Positions 1-8,495 of a stretch of 64,000 nucleotides of DNA are shown here, piece after piece. The notes beneath the pieces are model-generated. The model saw only the letters and a list, made by a program, of their open reading frames with translations, made no database searches and was not told where the DNA came from. Numbering within the stretch: the stretch's first letter is position 1; each line of letters begins with the position of its first letter. Both the position numbers and the translations under genes were made by a program. Origin of the DNA: Butyricimonas paravirosa (lineage in GTDB: Bacteria; Bacteroidota; Bacteroidia; Bacteroidales; Marinifilaceae); the NCBI RefSeq assembly GCF_032878955.1, contig NZ_CP043839.1:3224001-3288000 (forward strand). The letters run 5' to 3'.

Positions 1-413
1 TTTACGGCCTCATCCACGGTTGCAAAATTGTCAAGCACGTACTGGGTCCAGATGCTGATTCCCATGACCGGACGAGTGTCGTTTGGACGGTAATAATCGG
101 ATTCTGTCAGGTATAGGAGATTGGCCACCAAACCTTTTTCATTCATCCCGTCAGAAGTACCGATGTCGTATCCCGCCGTGATGACACTTCCATATTTGGA
201 TTTCCAATGAATCGTGTTCCCCTTGTCCGCCCCCGCTCTCTCGATTCCTCTGGGGAACACGTAAATATTGGATTTTAAATCTTCTTTCCAGTCCATGGTT
301 CGACCTGTTACAACCATCCCGTTTTTACCGAGATATACCACACGAGTACAAGCTTGAGTGTATGTTGTCAGCATTCCTGCTACCAATAATGTTGTAATAA
401 ATAATGTTTTCAT
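1..413 (-). CDS. Linear amide C-N hydrolase (bile salt hydrolase / penicillin V acylase family), 5' part only
   Basis: The reading frame starts at 413 on the minus strand after an AAAGGA ribosome-binding site and runs off the left edge, so only about 137 N-terminal residues are visible. A signal peptide (about residues 1-21) ends in TQA and is followed directly by Cys22 in ACTRVVYLG. In this Ntn-hydrolase family the N-terminal Cys exposed by processing is the nucleophile. The segment GRTMDW a few residues later is typical of the Gram-negative branch that covers bile salt hydrolases and penicillin V acylases. The protein is probably periplasmic and may deconjugate bile acids or cleave N-acyl amides; the two activities cannot be separated from this fragment. 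It is divergent from the small zinc-ribbon gene at 531. Confidence 0.85.
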   Translation of the reverse strand, partial: MKTLFITTLLVAGMLTTYTQACTRVVYLGKNGMVVTGRTMDWKEDLKSNIYVFPRGIERAGADKGNTIHWKSKYGSVITAGYDIGTSDGMNEKGLVANLLYLTESDYYRPNDTRPVMGISIWTQYVLDNFATVDEAV

Positions 414-494
414 TTCTATCCTTTTTAATCTTTATATTGAACGAATAGTAGGCGTAATAAGTTCCCCAAAAGATATACAAGATGATAAAATTCA

Positions 495-502
495 TATATT
501 TG
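495..502 (+). promoter_or_regulatory. Bacteroidetes -7 box for the zinc-ribbon gene
   Basis: TATATTTG matches the TAnnTTTG consensus of the Bacteroidetes primary sigma factor and would start transcription about 20 bases before the ATG at 531. No good TTG -33 box is present at 19 bases spacing. Confidence 0.45.
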
Positions 503-530
503 CCATAATTTAAAACCTAAAACCTAGATT

Positions 531-803
531 ATGGGAAACAAATTTTGTCAGAGTTGCGGGATGCCGATGACGGCAGACGAACAATTTGGTCGTAACGTGG
601 ATGGTTCCCGAAATGAAGAGTATTGTTCTTACTGCTATCGTGACGGGGTTTTTACAGAGGATTGTACGATGAACGAGATGATTGACCACTGTCTGCAATT
701 TCTCGACGAATTCAATAAAGACATGGAGCATCCTTACACGAAAGAAGAGGCTCGTGCCGAGATGCAACAATTCTTTCCAATGCTGAAACGTTGGAAAAGT
801 TGA
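531..803 (+). CDS. Small zinc-ribbon domain protein
   Basis: This 90-residue cytoplasmic protein opens with FCQSCGMPM and has a second cysteine pair in YCSYCYRDG. The two CxxC knuckles would bind one zinc ion, as in the putative zinc-ribbon family common in Bacteroidetes and Firmicutes (Pfam Zn_ribbon_2 type). The C-terminal half is an acidic helical region containing TMNEMIDHCLQFLDEF. There is no signal peptide or membrane segment. The substrate and role of this family are unknown. It stands alone, divergent from the acylase gene, and I see no clear terminator after it. The family call is firm, the function open. Confidence 0.85.
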   Translation: MGNKFCQSCGMPMTADEQFGRNVDGSRNEEYCSYCYRDGVFTEDCTMNEMIDHCLQFLDEFNKDMEHPYTKEEARAEMQQFFPMLKRWKS

Positions 804-907
804 TCGTTTTATAGTCAAAGTTGGATAGGTATAATTAGTTACATTCTATTCTGGATGGAGTGGTAATCTTATTATTGTATCGGGCTAAAGATTCTAAGAA
901 TAAATTT

Positions 908-915
908 TATATTTG
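908..915 (+). promoter_or_regulatory. Outer -7 box upstream of sigma gene 1
   Basis: TATATTTG fits TAnnTTTG perfectly. The predicted transcription start falls at the left edge of the 19-bp inverted repeat beginning at 923. No TTG lies 19 bases upstream, so the element is only a half-match. Confidence 0.4.
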
Positions 916-922
916 TATCATT

Positions 923-1070
923 AAATGAACGTTTAATAATAGCCTATTTTAGCTACGGCGTTCACTTATGTAGGAATTTGTGCAAATTATAAATAACTAG
1001 TTGCCAAAAATTTGAATAATATTCGTTTTGCGATTTTATTCGAGAGTTTTTTATTATTAAACGTTCATTT
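923..1070. repeat. Perfect 19-bp inverted repeat around a 110-bp promoter-bearing segment (candidate inverton)
   Basis: The arms at 923-941 and 1052-1070 are exact reverse complements over 19 bases. They contain the core AAACGTTCAT / ATGAACGTTT and enclose bases 942-1051. The right arm ends one base before the sigma gene ATG at 1072. Inside the segment, TTG at 1001-1003, a 19-base spacer and TCGTTTTG at 1023-1030 form a near-consensus Bacteroidetes promoter pointing at the sigma gene. Short inverted repeats around a promoter are the hallmark of Bacteroidales invertible promoters. A long-range RNA stem in a transcript from the 908 promoter is the main alternative. Confidence 0.6.
1001..1030 (+). 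promoter_or_regulatory. Promoter candidate inside the inverted-repeat segment
   Basis: A -33 TTG (1001-1003) and a -7 TCGTTTTG (1023-1030) are exactly 19 bases apart, the canonical Bacteroidetes spacing. The -7 box deviates from TAnnTTTG at one conserved base. In the orientation shown it would drive the sigma gene at 1072. Confidence 0.45.
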
Positions 1071-1071
1071 T

Positions 1072-1653
1072 ATGACATCAAAAGTTCCAATAAATCAAGA
1101 TCGTTTAATAAATGGGGATGAGAAAGAATTTAAGTCCTTGTTTGATTTGTTGTATGTTGGAATGGTGCAGCAAGCGACGTTTTATACAAATGATTTTGCT
1201 GTCGCGGAGGATGTTGTGCAGGAAGTTTTTGTTCGTTTGTGGGAAAAACGGGGGGAGTTGAAAAGTGTTCAAAATCTTGAGGGGTATTTGTTGTTATCCG
1301 TAAAAAATCGTTGTTTAAATTATCTGGAACATCAACAAGTGGTGGATAAATATAAACAATATTATTTGTCGCAGGAAATACAAGATGATGATGAAGATCC
1401 AGAACAATTCATAGAAGATGTAGGTAAATTGTTGGATAAGTTACCGGAAAAACGTAAAATGGTATTGGAACTATGCGTGATAGAATCTAAATCCTACGCT
1501 GAAATTGCAGATCTATTAGGAATCTCTTTGAATACGGTAAAAGATCATGTGAAGAAAGCCTACGCTTTCCTGCGAGAAGAATTGCGCAAAGAAGTTTCTT
1601 ATCCGATATTATTTTTTGCCCTTTATTTCAAGGGGAAAAGTGCATCTGAATAA
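1072..1653 (+). CDS. ECF RNA polymerase sigma-70 factor (FecI-like, cassette 1)
   Basis: This 193-residue sigma factor of the Bacteroidetes expansion family directs RNA polymerase to its own uptake cassette. Region 2 is seen in EFKSLFDLLYVGMVQQATFYTNDFAVAEDVVQEVFVRLWEK. Region 4 is the C-terminal helix-turn-helix around ESKSYAEIADLLGISLNTVKDHVKKAYAFL. I chose the ATG at 1072 (MTSKVPIN); a TTG 20 codons upstream in frame would place the inverted-repeat arm inside the coding sequence. The partner anti-sigma gene follows at 1738. Transcription may depend on the orientation of the 942-1051 segment. Confidence 0.92.
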   Translation: MTSKVPINQDRLINGDEKEFKSLFDLLYVGMVQQATFYTNDFAVAEDVVQEVFVRLWEKRGELKSVQNLEGYLLLSVKNRCLNYLEHQQVVDKYKQYYLSQEIQDDDEDPEQFIEDVGKLLDKLPEKRKMVLELCVIESKSYAEIADLLGISLNTVKDHVKKAYAFLREELRKEVSYPILFFALYFKGKSASE

Positions 1654-1737
1654 ATAATCTTTAATTTTTTTATTTTTTGAGCCACTCGTTTTATTTCTTC
1701 TCCTGTCTTTAGGGTATAACAGCCAGAAATAAAGAAA

Positions 1738-2874
1738 ATGAATATAGAAGAAATAATAATAAAACGGCTTTCGGAAGAACATTTGTCAAAAGAAGAAAGT
1801 GTTTTTTTTGACAAGTGGTATCAAAATTCTTCCAACCGGGAATATTATAATGATTTACTGAAGATTCGTTCGGGCATCATCGCTTCTCAGGTTAAGGAGA
1901 GAATTGACAAGAGAAAGGCGTGGAATCAAGTTCATCCAGCACGTAAAATATCCCTGATACGGACTTTGTTGAAATTCGCAGCTATTATGATATTACCTTT
2001 GAGTCTCGGGGTTTTCCTTCTCATCCGTGAAAATAAACAGGAAAAAGTGGTTTATGCTGAAGTGCCCGTGCAACCGGGTAGAAAGCAAGCCGTGTTGACC
2101 TTATCTTCTGGTCAGCAAGTAATGCTTGCGGACACGATCGTTCACGTGAACGAGAAAGGAATGGTGATTTCAAATTTTCCGGATAAAGAATTGGTTTATA
2201 AAATCATGAATGATACCATGAAGACAGAAACTATTTACAACACGGTCACTGTCCCTCGTGGGGGAGAATATAAGCTGGTGTTGGCTGATGGTACCATTGT
2301 TTGGTTAAACTCCGATAGCCACATTCGTTATCCGGTGACATTTTCCGGTAATACACGGCAGGTTGAATTAGAGGGGGAAGCCTATTTTGAGGTGGCTAAA
2401 GATGTGGAAAAACCTTTCATCGTGCGTATGAACGAGTATAATGTGAGAGTGACAGGTACTCAATTTAACGTTCGGAATTATTTGAATGAGAGTCTGGCGA
2501 CAACGCTAGTTGAAGGGGGAGTACAGATCGAGAGAAAGGGAAAGGTAGACAGGTTACGACCGGGACAACAAGCTGTTTTGGAAAATAATGAAATACGGAT
2601 ACGGGTTGTAAATGTTGAAGAGCAAGTGGCTTGGAGACATGGTGCGTTTGGTTTCACGCAATGCCGTTTGGAAAATATCATGGAAGAGCTTGCCCGTTGG
2701 TATGATGTTGACGTGTTTTATATGAATCAACAGGTAAAAGATTATCACTTCTCCGCTTGGTTTAAACGAAGTTCTTCGATAAACGAGGTGATTAATATAT
2801 TAGAAAAAACAAAGAAAATAAGTTTAGATTTAAAGGGACGAATTCTCACGGTAAAAGATATAAGTAGAAATTGA
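1738..2874 (+). CDS. FecR-family anti-sigma factor (cassette 1)
   Basis: The 378-residue inner-membrane protein has a short cytoplasmic N-terminal domain (about 1-80) that should hold the sigma factor. One transmembrane helix follows at about 82-99 (LLKFAAIMILPLSLGVFLLI). The periplasmic FecR domain contains TVPRGGEYKLVLADGTIVWLNSDS and GEAYFEVAKD. A C-terminal DUF4974 domain (RLENIMEELARWYDVDVFY onward) would contact the STN domain of the SusC partner. It lies between its sigma gene and susC, the standard order of a trans-envelope signalling cassette. Confidence 0.93.
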   Translation: MNIEEIIIKRLSEEHLSKEESVFFDKWYQNSSNREYYNDLLKIRSGIIASQVKERIDKRKAWNQVHPARKISLIRTLLKFAAIMILPLSLGVFLLIRENKQEKVVYAEVPVQPGRKQAVLTLSSGQQVMLADTIVHVNEKGMVISNFPDKELVYKIMNDTMKTETIYNTVTVPRGGEYKLVLADGTIVWLNSDSHIRYPVTFSGNTRQVELEGEAYFEVAKDVEKPFIVRMNEYNVRVTGTQFNVRNYLNESLATTLVEGGVQIERKGKVDRLRPGQQAVLENNEIRIRVVNVEEQVAWRHGAFGFTQCRLENIMEELARWYDVDVFYMNQQVKDYHFSAWFKRSSSINEVINILEKTKKISLDLKGRILTVKDISRN

Positions 2875-2882
2875 AAATAAAA

Positions 2883-2910
2883 CAGGAAGCTTGCGCCAAC
2901 ATGCTTCCTG
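2883..2910 (+). promoter_or_regulatory. Hairpin between fecR and susC (cassette 1)
   Basis: CAGGAAGC (2883-2890) and GCTTCCTG (2903-2910) form a perfect 8-bp stem with a 12-base loop. No U-run follows, so it is more likely an RNA-processing, stabilising or attenuating element than a full terminator. Hairpins occupy the same position in cassettes 2 and 3. Confidence 0.5.
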
Positions 2911-2939
2911 GATGAAAACTCCTCGCCAAAGGAATTTTA

Positions 2940-5900
2940 ATGTTAAACTTGAAAAACAAAGTTATGAAATTTTTATGTAGAAACCTAATCTGGATTATGA
3001 TTAAAATCAAGCTAGTATTCCTGGTATTGATTTTGGGCTTCTCTAGTTTGAATGCGAAAGTGTGGTCGCAACAGGATCGGATTGATCTGGTATTTGAGAA
3101 CATGAATATGGTTCAGCTTTTTGAACAGATTCAGCAAAAGACCAATCTAAAATTCGTATTTAACCATGAGGATGTTCAAAAATATACCGTTAGTGGAAAA
3201 GTACATTACAAGACAGTATCGGAGATTCTTGATCTTGTTTTTGCGGATAAACCTTTACGATACGAGATTACGAGTGATCATGTTGTGATTTTTTATGTTC
3301 AACGACAAGATGATGAGAAGAAAGTTACTGGAGTAAAGGTAAAAGGTACGGTTACAGACGAGGAGGGTATTCCGTTACCGGGTGTTACGGTAATGATAAA
3401 ATGGACATCAATAGGAACGGCAACGGATATTGATGGAAAGTTTAACTTGGAAGTGCCTCAATCGGATACGACAAAATTGATTTTCTCCTTCGTGGGAATG
3501 CAGAATTATGAATTAAAGATCTCCAAGAAGAAAACAGAGTATAATGTCGTGATGAAGTCTGATACCAAGGCATTAGATGATGTTGTGGTTACCGGATTTT
3601 TCACCAAGAAGAAAGAAAGTTTCACGGGGTCTGTAAAGACAATGACCGTTGAGGAAATTAAGGCGGTATCTAATACAAATTTGGTTAGTGCCATTTCGAT
3701 GTTAACTCCCGGTATGCGAATGGTGGAGAATAACGCTTTCGGGTCGAACCCGAACCGGATGCCTGAAATCGTCATTCGAGGGACTTCATCTCTGTCCACG
3801 GAAGCGGACCAAAGTGCTAACCAGCCAGTTATTATGTTGGATGGTGTAGAGATCACGATGCGAGATTTGTATGATATTGATATTAATGATATCGAACGTG
3901 TGGATGTTTTAAAAGATGCTTCTGCTACGGCACTTTATGGAGAAAAGGCTGCTAATGGTGTTATTGTTATTGAGCGAAAAAGAGTGCTGAATGATAAATT
4001 ACGATTGTCCTATAATTTGGATGGAGCATTGGAGGTTCCTGATTTGAGATCATACGATTATCTGAATGCAAAAGACAAATTAGAGTTTGAACGTTTGGCG
4101 GGGTTATATAATTTTTCTTTGTTGAATGATTTTGAAGAATATAATAGGAAGAAAATATTAATTTCTAAGGGAATGGATACTGACTGGATGTCCAAGCCTT
4201 TACGTTCGGGTTACACGATTAATAATTCTATCGGGGCTAGTGGCCGAGGTAACGGGATGACCTATCGGTTGAATGCTAATGTGCGAACGGTGAAAGGAGT
4301 TATGCAAAAAGACTATCGTAATACGATAGGTCTGAATATGTTCCTTTCCTATCATGTCGATAATAAATTGACCGTGTCCTTTCAATCCAGCTTTTCTGAT
4401 TTGAAATGGAAAGAGAGTCCTTATGGAAAGTTTTCGGATTACGTGGTTATGAATCCTTATGATTCTCCTTATGATGAATACGGGCGTTTGAACAAGACTC
4501 TTTCATGGGAAATGGCAAATCCTCTGTATGAGGCTGAATGTGGTAATTATGATAAAGGGTCAAGTCGTTCCTTTACGAATTCATTGTCCTTCCGTTGGGA
4601 TGTGAGACCCGGTCTTTTTGTGAATGGGACGGGGACGATTGTAACTTCTAAAGATAGAACGGAAGTTTTCTATTCTCCTGAATCTAATGTGTTTAAGGAT
4701 GCAACGAGTCGTTCGGAGCAAGGTTCTTTGCTTATTGAAAATGAGCAGTATCTGAAATATGAGGGACGGGTTGTTGTGAATTATGCTCAAAATTTTGGAG
4801 AGGACTTCTTGTTAACCTTGCATGGTGGTGCGGACATAATGAAGGAGACTACTACAACAGATGGATATACGGCTTATGGTTTCTACAAATCTTCCTTACA
4901 TGCACCAAATTTTGCGGCAGGCTTTGGTGAAGGAAAGCGTCCTACCGGATCGGAAGAAATAAGTACGAGTATAGGACCTTTTGTAAATGCAAACTTTATC
5001 GTGAAAAATCGTTATTTCGTGGACGGGTCTTTCCGTCGTTCCGGTTCTTCTAAATTTGGAGATAAGAATCGTTTCGCTCCTTTCTGGTCTGTAGGTGCTG
5101 GATGGAACATTCATAACGAGGAATTTGCGACTCGTTTTGGTTGGTTGAACACGTTCCGTCTTCGCTATTCTTATGGTGTAACCGGTAATGTTAGTTTTGC
5201 TCCTTATCAAGCTGTGACAACTTATTTTTATAATGGAGAAAATTTCTATTTGCATGGTATTGGTGCGGTGCCCAAAACGATGGGTAATCGGGATTTGAAA
5301 TGGGAGTTGACGAAAGCTCATAATTTCGGGTTAAACCTTGATCTTTGGGATGACCGAATCAGTGCGACGTTTGATTATTACGTGAAGACAACAGACGACG
5401 TGTTGATTGATATGTCGGTTCCGCCTTCAGTAGGAGAGATTACGGTTCGAAATAATTTGGGACAGATGCGTAACAAGGGATTCGAGTTTGAAGTAACGGC
5501 CTTGTTGGTAGCTTTGGAAGATTGGCGGTTTAGCTTGAAAGTAAACGGGGACCATAATAAAAATGAAATTTTGGGAATTAGTAATAGCTTGGCAAAATAT
5601 AACGAGGAGGCTAATGCTGATGGATCCTCGGCTCCAAAAATCTTGTATAAAGAAGGAGAGTCAACTTCTGCCATTTATGCTGTACGTTCTGCAGGAATTA
5701 ACCCCGCAACGGGAGAAGAGGTATTTATCAAGCGAAATGGTGCTTGGACCTTGGAGTATGATCCTAATGACAAAGTGGTAGTGGGTGATGAGTCTGCTTG
5801 GTTAAAAGGTGCGTTTTTCCCAATGTTATCATATAAGGGATGGCAATTGAATATGGCCTTCGAGTATAATTTCGGAGGACAAATATATAATACGACTCGT

Positions 5901-6251
5901 GCAGATAACGTGGAGAACGTGAATCCGAGAAATAATGTGGATCGGAGAGCTTTTGAGGAACGTTGGAAAAATGTGAATGATGTTCCCGCTTATTTGGATA
6001 TTGCAAATGCAGATTCCCGCACAAGTTATCATACTAGTCGATTTGTAGAAGATGATAATAACGTGATATGTAGAAGTATAGAGTTAGCTTATGATTTTAA
6101 TCAAAATCTATTGAAAAAAATTGGTTTCAAGCGTTTAAGACTGAGTGTGGGAATGAAAGACCCATTCCGTATGTCAACCGTGAAATTTGAACGGGGTACG
6201 GAATATCCATTTAGCCGGGGATTTACTTTCTCAATTAGTCCGACCTTCTAA
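2940..6251 (+). CDS. SusC/RagA-family TonB-dependent transporter with STN domain (cassette 1)
   Basis: This 1103-residue outer-membrane barrel imports a substrate captured with its SusD partner, using TonB energy. The order is signal peptide (about 1-43), STN signalling domain (about 45-120), carboxypeptidase-regulatory-like domain (about 132-206, KGTVTDEEGIPLPGVTV), plug from about 212 (DDVVVTGFFTKKKESFTG) and the barrel to the C-terminal aromatic residue. The STN domain links it to FecR. The start at 2940 has AAAGGA six bases upstream; an in-frame ATG at 2964 is less well placed. The substrate is unknown; neighbouring genes favour peptides. Confidence 0.95.
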   Translation: MLNLKNKVMKFLCRNLIWIMIKIKLVFLVLILGFSSLNAKVWSQQDRIDLVFENMNMVQLFEQIQQKTNLKFVFNHEDVQKYTVSGKVHYKTVSEILDLVFADKPLRYEITSDHVVIFYVQRQDDEKKVTGVKVKGTVTDEEGIPLPGVTVMIKWTSIGTATDIDGKFNLEVPQSDTTKLIFSFVGMQNYELKISKKKTEYNVVMKSDTKALDDVVVTGFFTKKKESFTGSVKTMTVEEIKAVSNTNLVSAISMLTPGMRMVENNAFGSNPNRMPEIVIRGTSSLSTEADQSANQPVIMLDGVEITMRDLYDIDINDIERVDVLKDASATALYGEKAANGVIVIERKRVLNDKLRLSYNLDGALEVPDLRSYDYLNAKDKLEFERLAGLYNFSLLNDFEEYNRKKILISKGMDTDWMSKPLRSGYTINNSIGASGRGNGMTYRLNANVRTVKGVMQKDYRNTIGLNMFLSYHVDNKLTVSFQSSFSDLKWKESPYGKFSDYVVMNPYDSPYDEYGRLNKTLSWEMANPLYEAECGNYDKGSSRSFTNSLSFRWDVRPGLFVNGTGTIVTSKDRTEVFYSPESNVFKDATSRSEQGSLLIENEQYLKYEGRVVVNYAQNFGEDFLLTLHGGADIMKETTTTDGYTAYGFYKSSLHAPNFAAGFGEGKRPTGSEEISTSIGPFVNANFIVKNRYFVDGSFRRSGSSKFGDKNRFAPFWSVGAGWNIHNEEFATRFGWLNTFRLRYSYGVTGNVSFAPYQAVTTYFYNGENFYLHGIGAVPKTMGNRDLKWELTKAHNFGLNLDLWDDRISATFDYYVKTTDDVLIDMSVPPSVGEITVRNNLGQMRNKGFEFEVTALLVALEDWRFSLKVNGDHNKNEILGISNSLAKYNEEANADGSSAPKILYKEGESTSAIYAVRSAGINPATGEEVFIKRNGAWTLEYDPNDKVVVGDESAWLKGAFFPMLSYKGWQLNMAFEYNFGGQIYNTTRADNVENVNPRNNVDRRAFEERWKNVNDVPAYLDIANADSRTSYHTSRFVEDDNNVICRSIELAYDFNQNLLKKIGFKRLRLSVGMKDPFRMSTVKFERGTEYPFSRGFTFSISPTF

Positions 6252-6257
6252 AATGAT

Positions 6258-7700
6258 ATGATTATGAAAAGATTGATATACACATTATTTATCTTATTGA
6301 CAATCTGTTATTCTTGTGATAGTTTCTTGGATGTTAGACCGACAGGAGAAATTGTGAATAATGAATTGTTTGAAACTGCCGAAGGATTTGAAGAGGCAAT
6401 CTATGGTGTCTATTCTTATTTAGCGAGAGAACCTCTGTATGGGAAAAATATGACGTATGGTTTGGTGGATGTTGTCGGACAGTATTTTTCCGGAGGATGG
6501 GATCAGCACTGGTCTAATCAGTTGCGGCTTTACAATTACAAACATATGGAAGTGCGTCCGGAAATCGATGCGATATGGGAATCCATGTATAAAGGGATCT
6601 CTTACGTGAATAATATGCTGGAAAATCTTGCCAAACATGATTCTACAAAATTTGCCTTGTATAATGTTTATAAAGCTGAGGGATTGGGATTACGAGCTTT
6701 CATGCATTTTGAACTTTTACGTTTGTTCTCAGAGAGTATAATACAGAATCCGAATGCAACGGGAATCCCATATCGTGAGAATTATACTTACCAAGTAACC
6801 CCATTCGATCCGATCAATGAGTCTTATAATAAGATCATTCGTGATTTTAAAGAAGCAGAAAGATTATTAGCTACTCATGGAGAGTATTTTGATCGGGTGG
6901 ATGAAAATGCTGGGGGATTCGTGAAGGATCGTGTGATTCATATGAATCTTTATGCAGTACAAGCTTTACTTGCTCGTGTTTATTGGGAAAAAGGAGATTT
7001 AGAAACAGCAAAGAACTATGCCATGAAAGTGATTGATTGTCCTTTCTTCTCGATGGAGGATAAGACAAATGTGGAGGATATTATGAACGGTATTATTTCT
7101 GATAAAGAAACGATTTGGGGATTATATTCTGAAGAATTTCCTAATTATACGCGGGATGTAATGTATTCTAGTGGTGGAAACAATTACTATGATCCGAAAC
7201 CGGATTATAGGGAGATTTACGAGGTTGACCAAGACGGGTTTGATTATCGCTTGGATAAGTGGTTCCAGACTTTGTCTGATCATGGTGCGGAAGGTTTGCG
7301 GTGTATGAAAGTGGTAGATCGTTTTAAAGTACGATTAAATACTCGTCCCGTGACTAAATTAAGTGGGATTAACATGATTCGATTACCAGAGTTGTATTAT
7401 ATCGTGTCAGAATATTATCTTGTATCAGATAATATGGAAATGGCAGCGACTTATTTAGATAAAGTTGTGAAAGCTCGCGGTTTAAGTGGCTTTAACAAAG
7501 GGGATGGCATTGTTGTTGTGTCGCGAATGAATATTAATAATGACCGCCGTAAAGAATTGGTTTGTGAAGGGCAATGGTTCCAGATTATGAAACACTATAA
7601 TATGTCAATTTATGAATCAATAACCGATCAAACATTCCAGGCCTCAAAAGATATTTATGTGTTCCCGGTACCTGATAATGAGTATGAATATAGAAATTAA
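6258..7700 (+). CDS. SusD/RagB-family outer-membrane lipoprotein (cassette 1)
   Basis: The 480-residue surface lipoprotein caps the SusC barrel and binds the substrate. The signal peptide ends in the lipobox ICYSC with Cys20, followed by DSFLDVRPTGEIVNNELFET, a typical SusD N-terminus. The C-terminal part has the usual RRKELVCEGQWFQIMKHY segment. It begins 6 bases after susC. The protein is somewhat shorter than polysaccharide-binding SusD proteins, in the range of RagB-like members. Ligand not predictable. Confidence 0.94.
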   Translation: MIMKRLIYTLFILLTICYSCDSFLDVRPTGEIVNNELFETAEGFEEAIYGVYSYLAREPLYGKNMTYGLVDVVGQYFSGGWDQHWSNQLRLYNYKHMEVRPEIDAIWESMYKGISYVNNMLENLAKHDSTKFALYNVYKAEGLGLRAFMHFELLRLFSESIIQNPNATGIPYRENYTYQVTPFDPINESYNKIIRDFKEAERLLATHGEYFDRVDENAGGFVKDRVIHMNLYAVQALLARVYWEKGDLETAKNYAMKVIDCPFFSMEDKTNVEDIMNGIISDKETIWGLYSEEFPNYTRDVMYSSGGNNYYDPKPDYREIYEVDQDGFDYRLDKWFQTLSDHGAEGLRCMKVVDRFKVRLNTRPVTKLSGINMIRLPELYYIVSEYYLVSDNMEMAATYLDKVVKARGLSGFNKGDGIVVVSRMNINNDRRKELVCEGQWFQIMKHYNMSIYESITDQTFQASKDIYVFPVPDNEYEYRN

Positions 7701-7701
7701 T

Positions 7702-8478
7702 ATGAATGTTGTTATGAGAAAATTATTATACACGAGTATTACTGCGCTATTGTTATTAGGGGCATTGTTTTCATGTACGGATGAAGATTATAAATTGTAT
7801 AATACCTCTTTAACAAATAAGATTTATTTTGACAAGGACACGTTCTTTTTTGAATATGGTCCCCGTGAAGATAAAGAAGTTGATCTGGAAGTCCCGATTA
7901 GTTTGATTGGTTTAGCTAATTTTGATCGAGATGTTGAATTTAAGGTGAGTGCGGATGTGCGTAATTCAACAGCGAAATTAGGAGTTCATTATAACATGGA
8001 TGAAATTCAAGTGTTTATGAAAGACTCTGTGACAGCAGCTATCAAATTAGATTTTAAACGAGATAACCTAGTAAAAGATATTCAGTATAAATTATACTTG
8101 AATTTGGAAGCAAACGATGAATATATACCAACCAATAGGACAAAATGCCTCGTGTTTTTTGGTGATATTAGTATCGAGCAACCCGAATGGTGGCGTCCTG
8201 ATCGATTAGGAACCTATAATCAGGATAAGTTGATATTATTTATCAAGTATTTCCATGAAACTAAAGAAAAATTGCCCGTCTTGTATGACGATATTGAATC
8301 CAAATGGGGAGAATATCTGGATAACGAATCACATAGCCGATATCCGTATTTACTGACGACCTATGTTTATTTAGGTTATTTTAAACAGCATATTTATACT
8401 CCGATGTATGAGTATTATCTACAGACAGGAGATGAACATTATAAATTGCCCAATCCGGCAACAACAGAGTATGAATAA
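7702..8478 (+). CDS. DUF4843-family lipoprotein (cassette 1)
   Basis: A lipoprotein of about 258 residues with a signal peptide ending in LGALFSC and an acidic mature start TDEDYKLYN. The body (NKIYFDKDTFFFEYG, DLEVPISLIG, DRDVEFKV) matches DUF4843 proteins, probable beta-sandwich lipoproteins encoded just after SusD in many Bacteroidetes cassettes. I start it at ATG 7702, right after the SusD stop; ATG 7714 (MRKLLYTS) gives the same mature protein and may be the true start. A second member occurs in cassette 3. Its role at the surface is unknown; it is likely an accessory ligand-binding subunit of the SusCD complex. Confidence 0.85.
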   Translation: MNVVMRKLLYTSITALLLLGALFSCTDEDYKLYNTSLTNKIYFDKDTFFFEYGPREDKEVDLEVPISLIGLANFDRDVEFKVSADVRNSTAKLGVHYNMDEIQVFMKDSVTAAIKLDFKRDNLVKDIQYKLYLNLEANDEYIPTNRTKCLVFFGDISIEQPEWWRPDRLGTYNQDKLILFIKYFHETKEKLPVLYDDIESKWGEYLDNESHSRYPYLLTTYVYLGYFKQHIYTPMYEYYLQTGDEHYKLPNPATTEYE

Positions 8479-8495
8479 TTGAAAATTAGGCTTTT

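Noticed and set aside
1012..1071. TTG start at 1012 for sigma gene 1
   Set aside because: The extra 20 residues are not sigma-like and would place the inverted-repeat arm in coding sequence.
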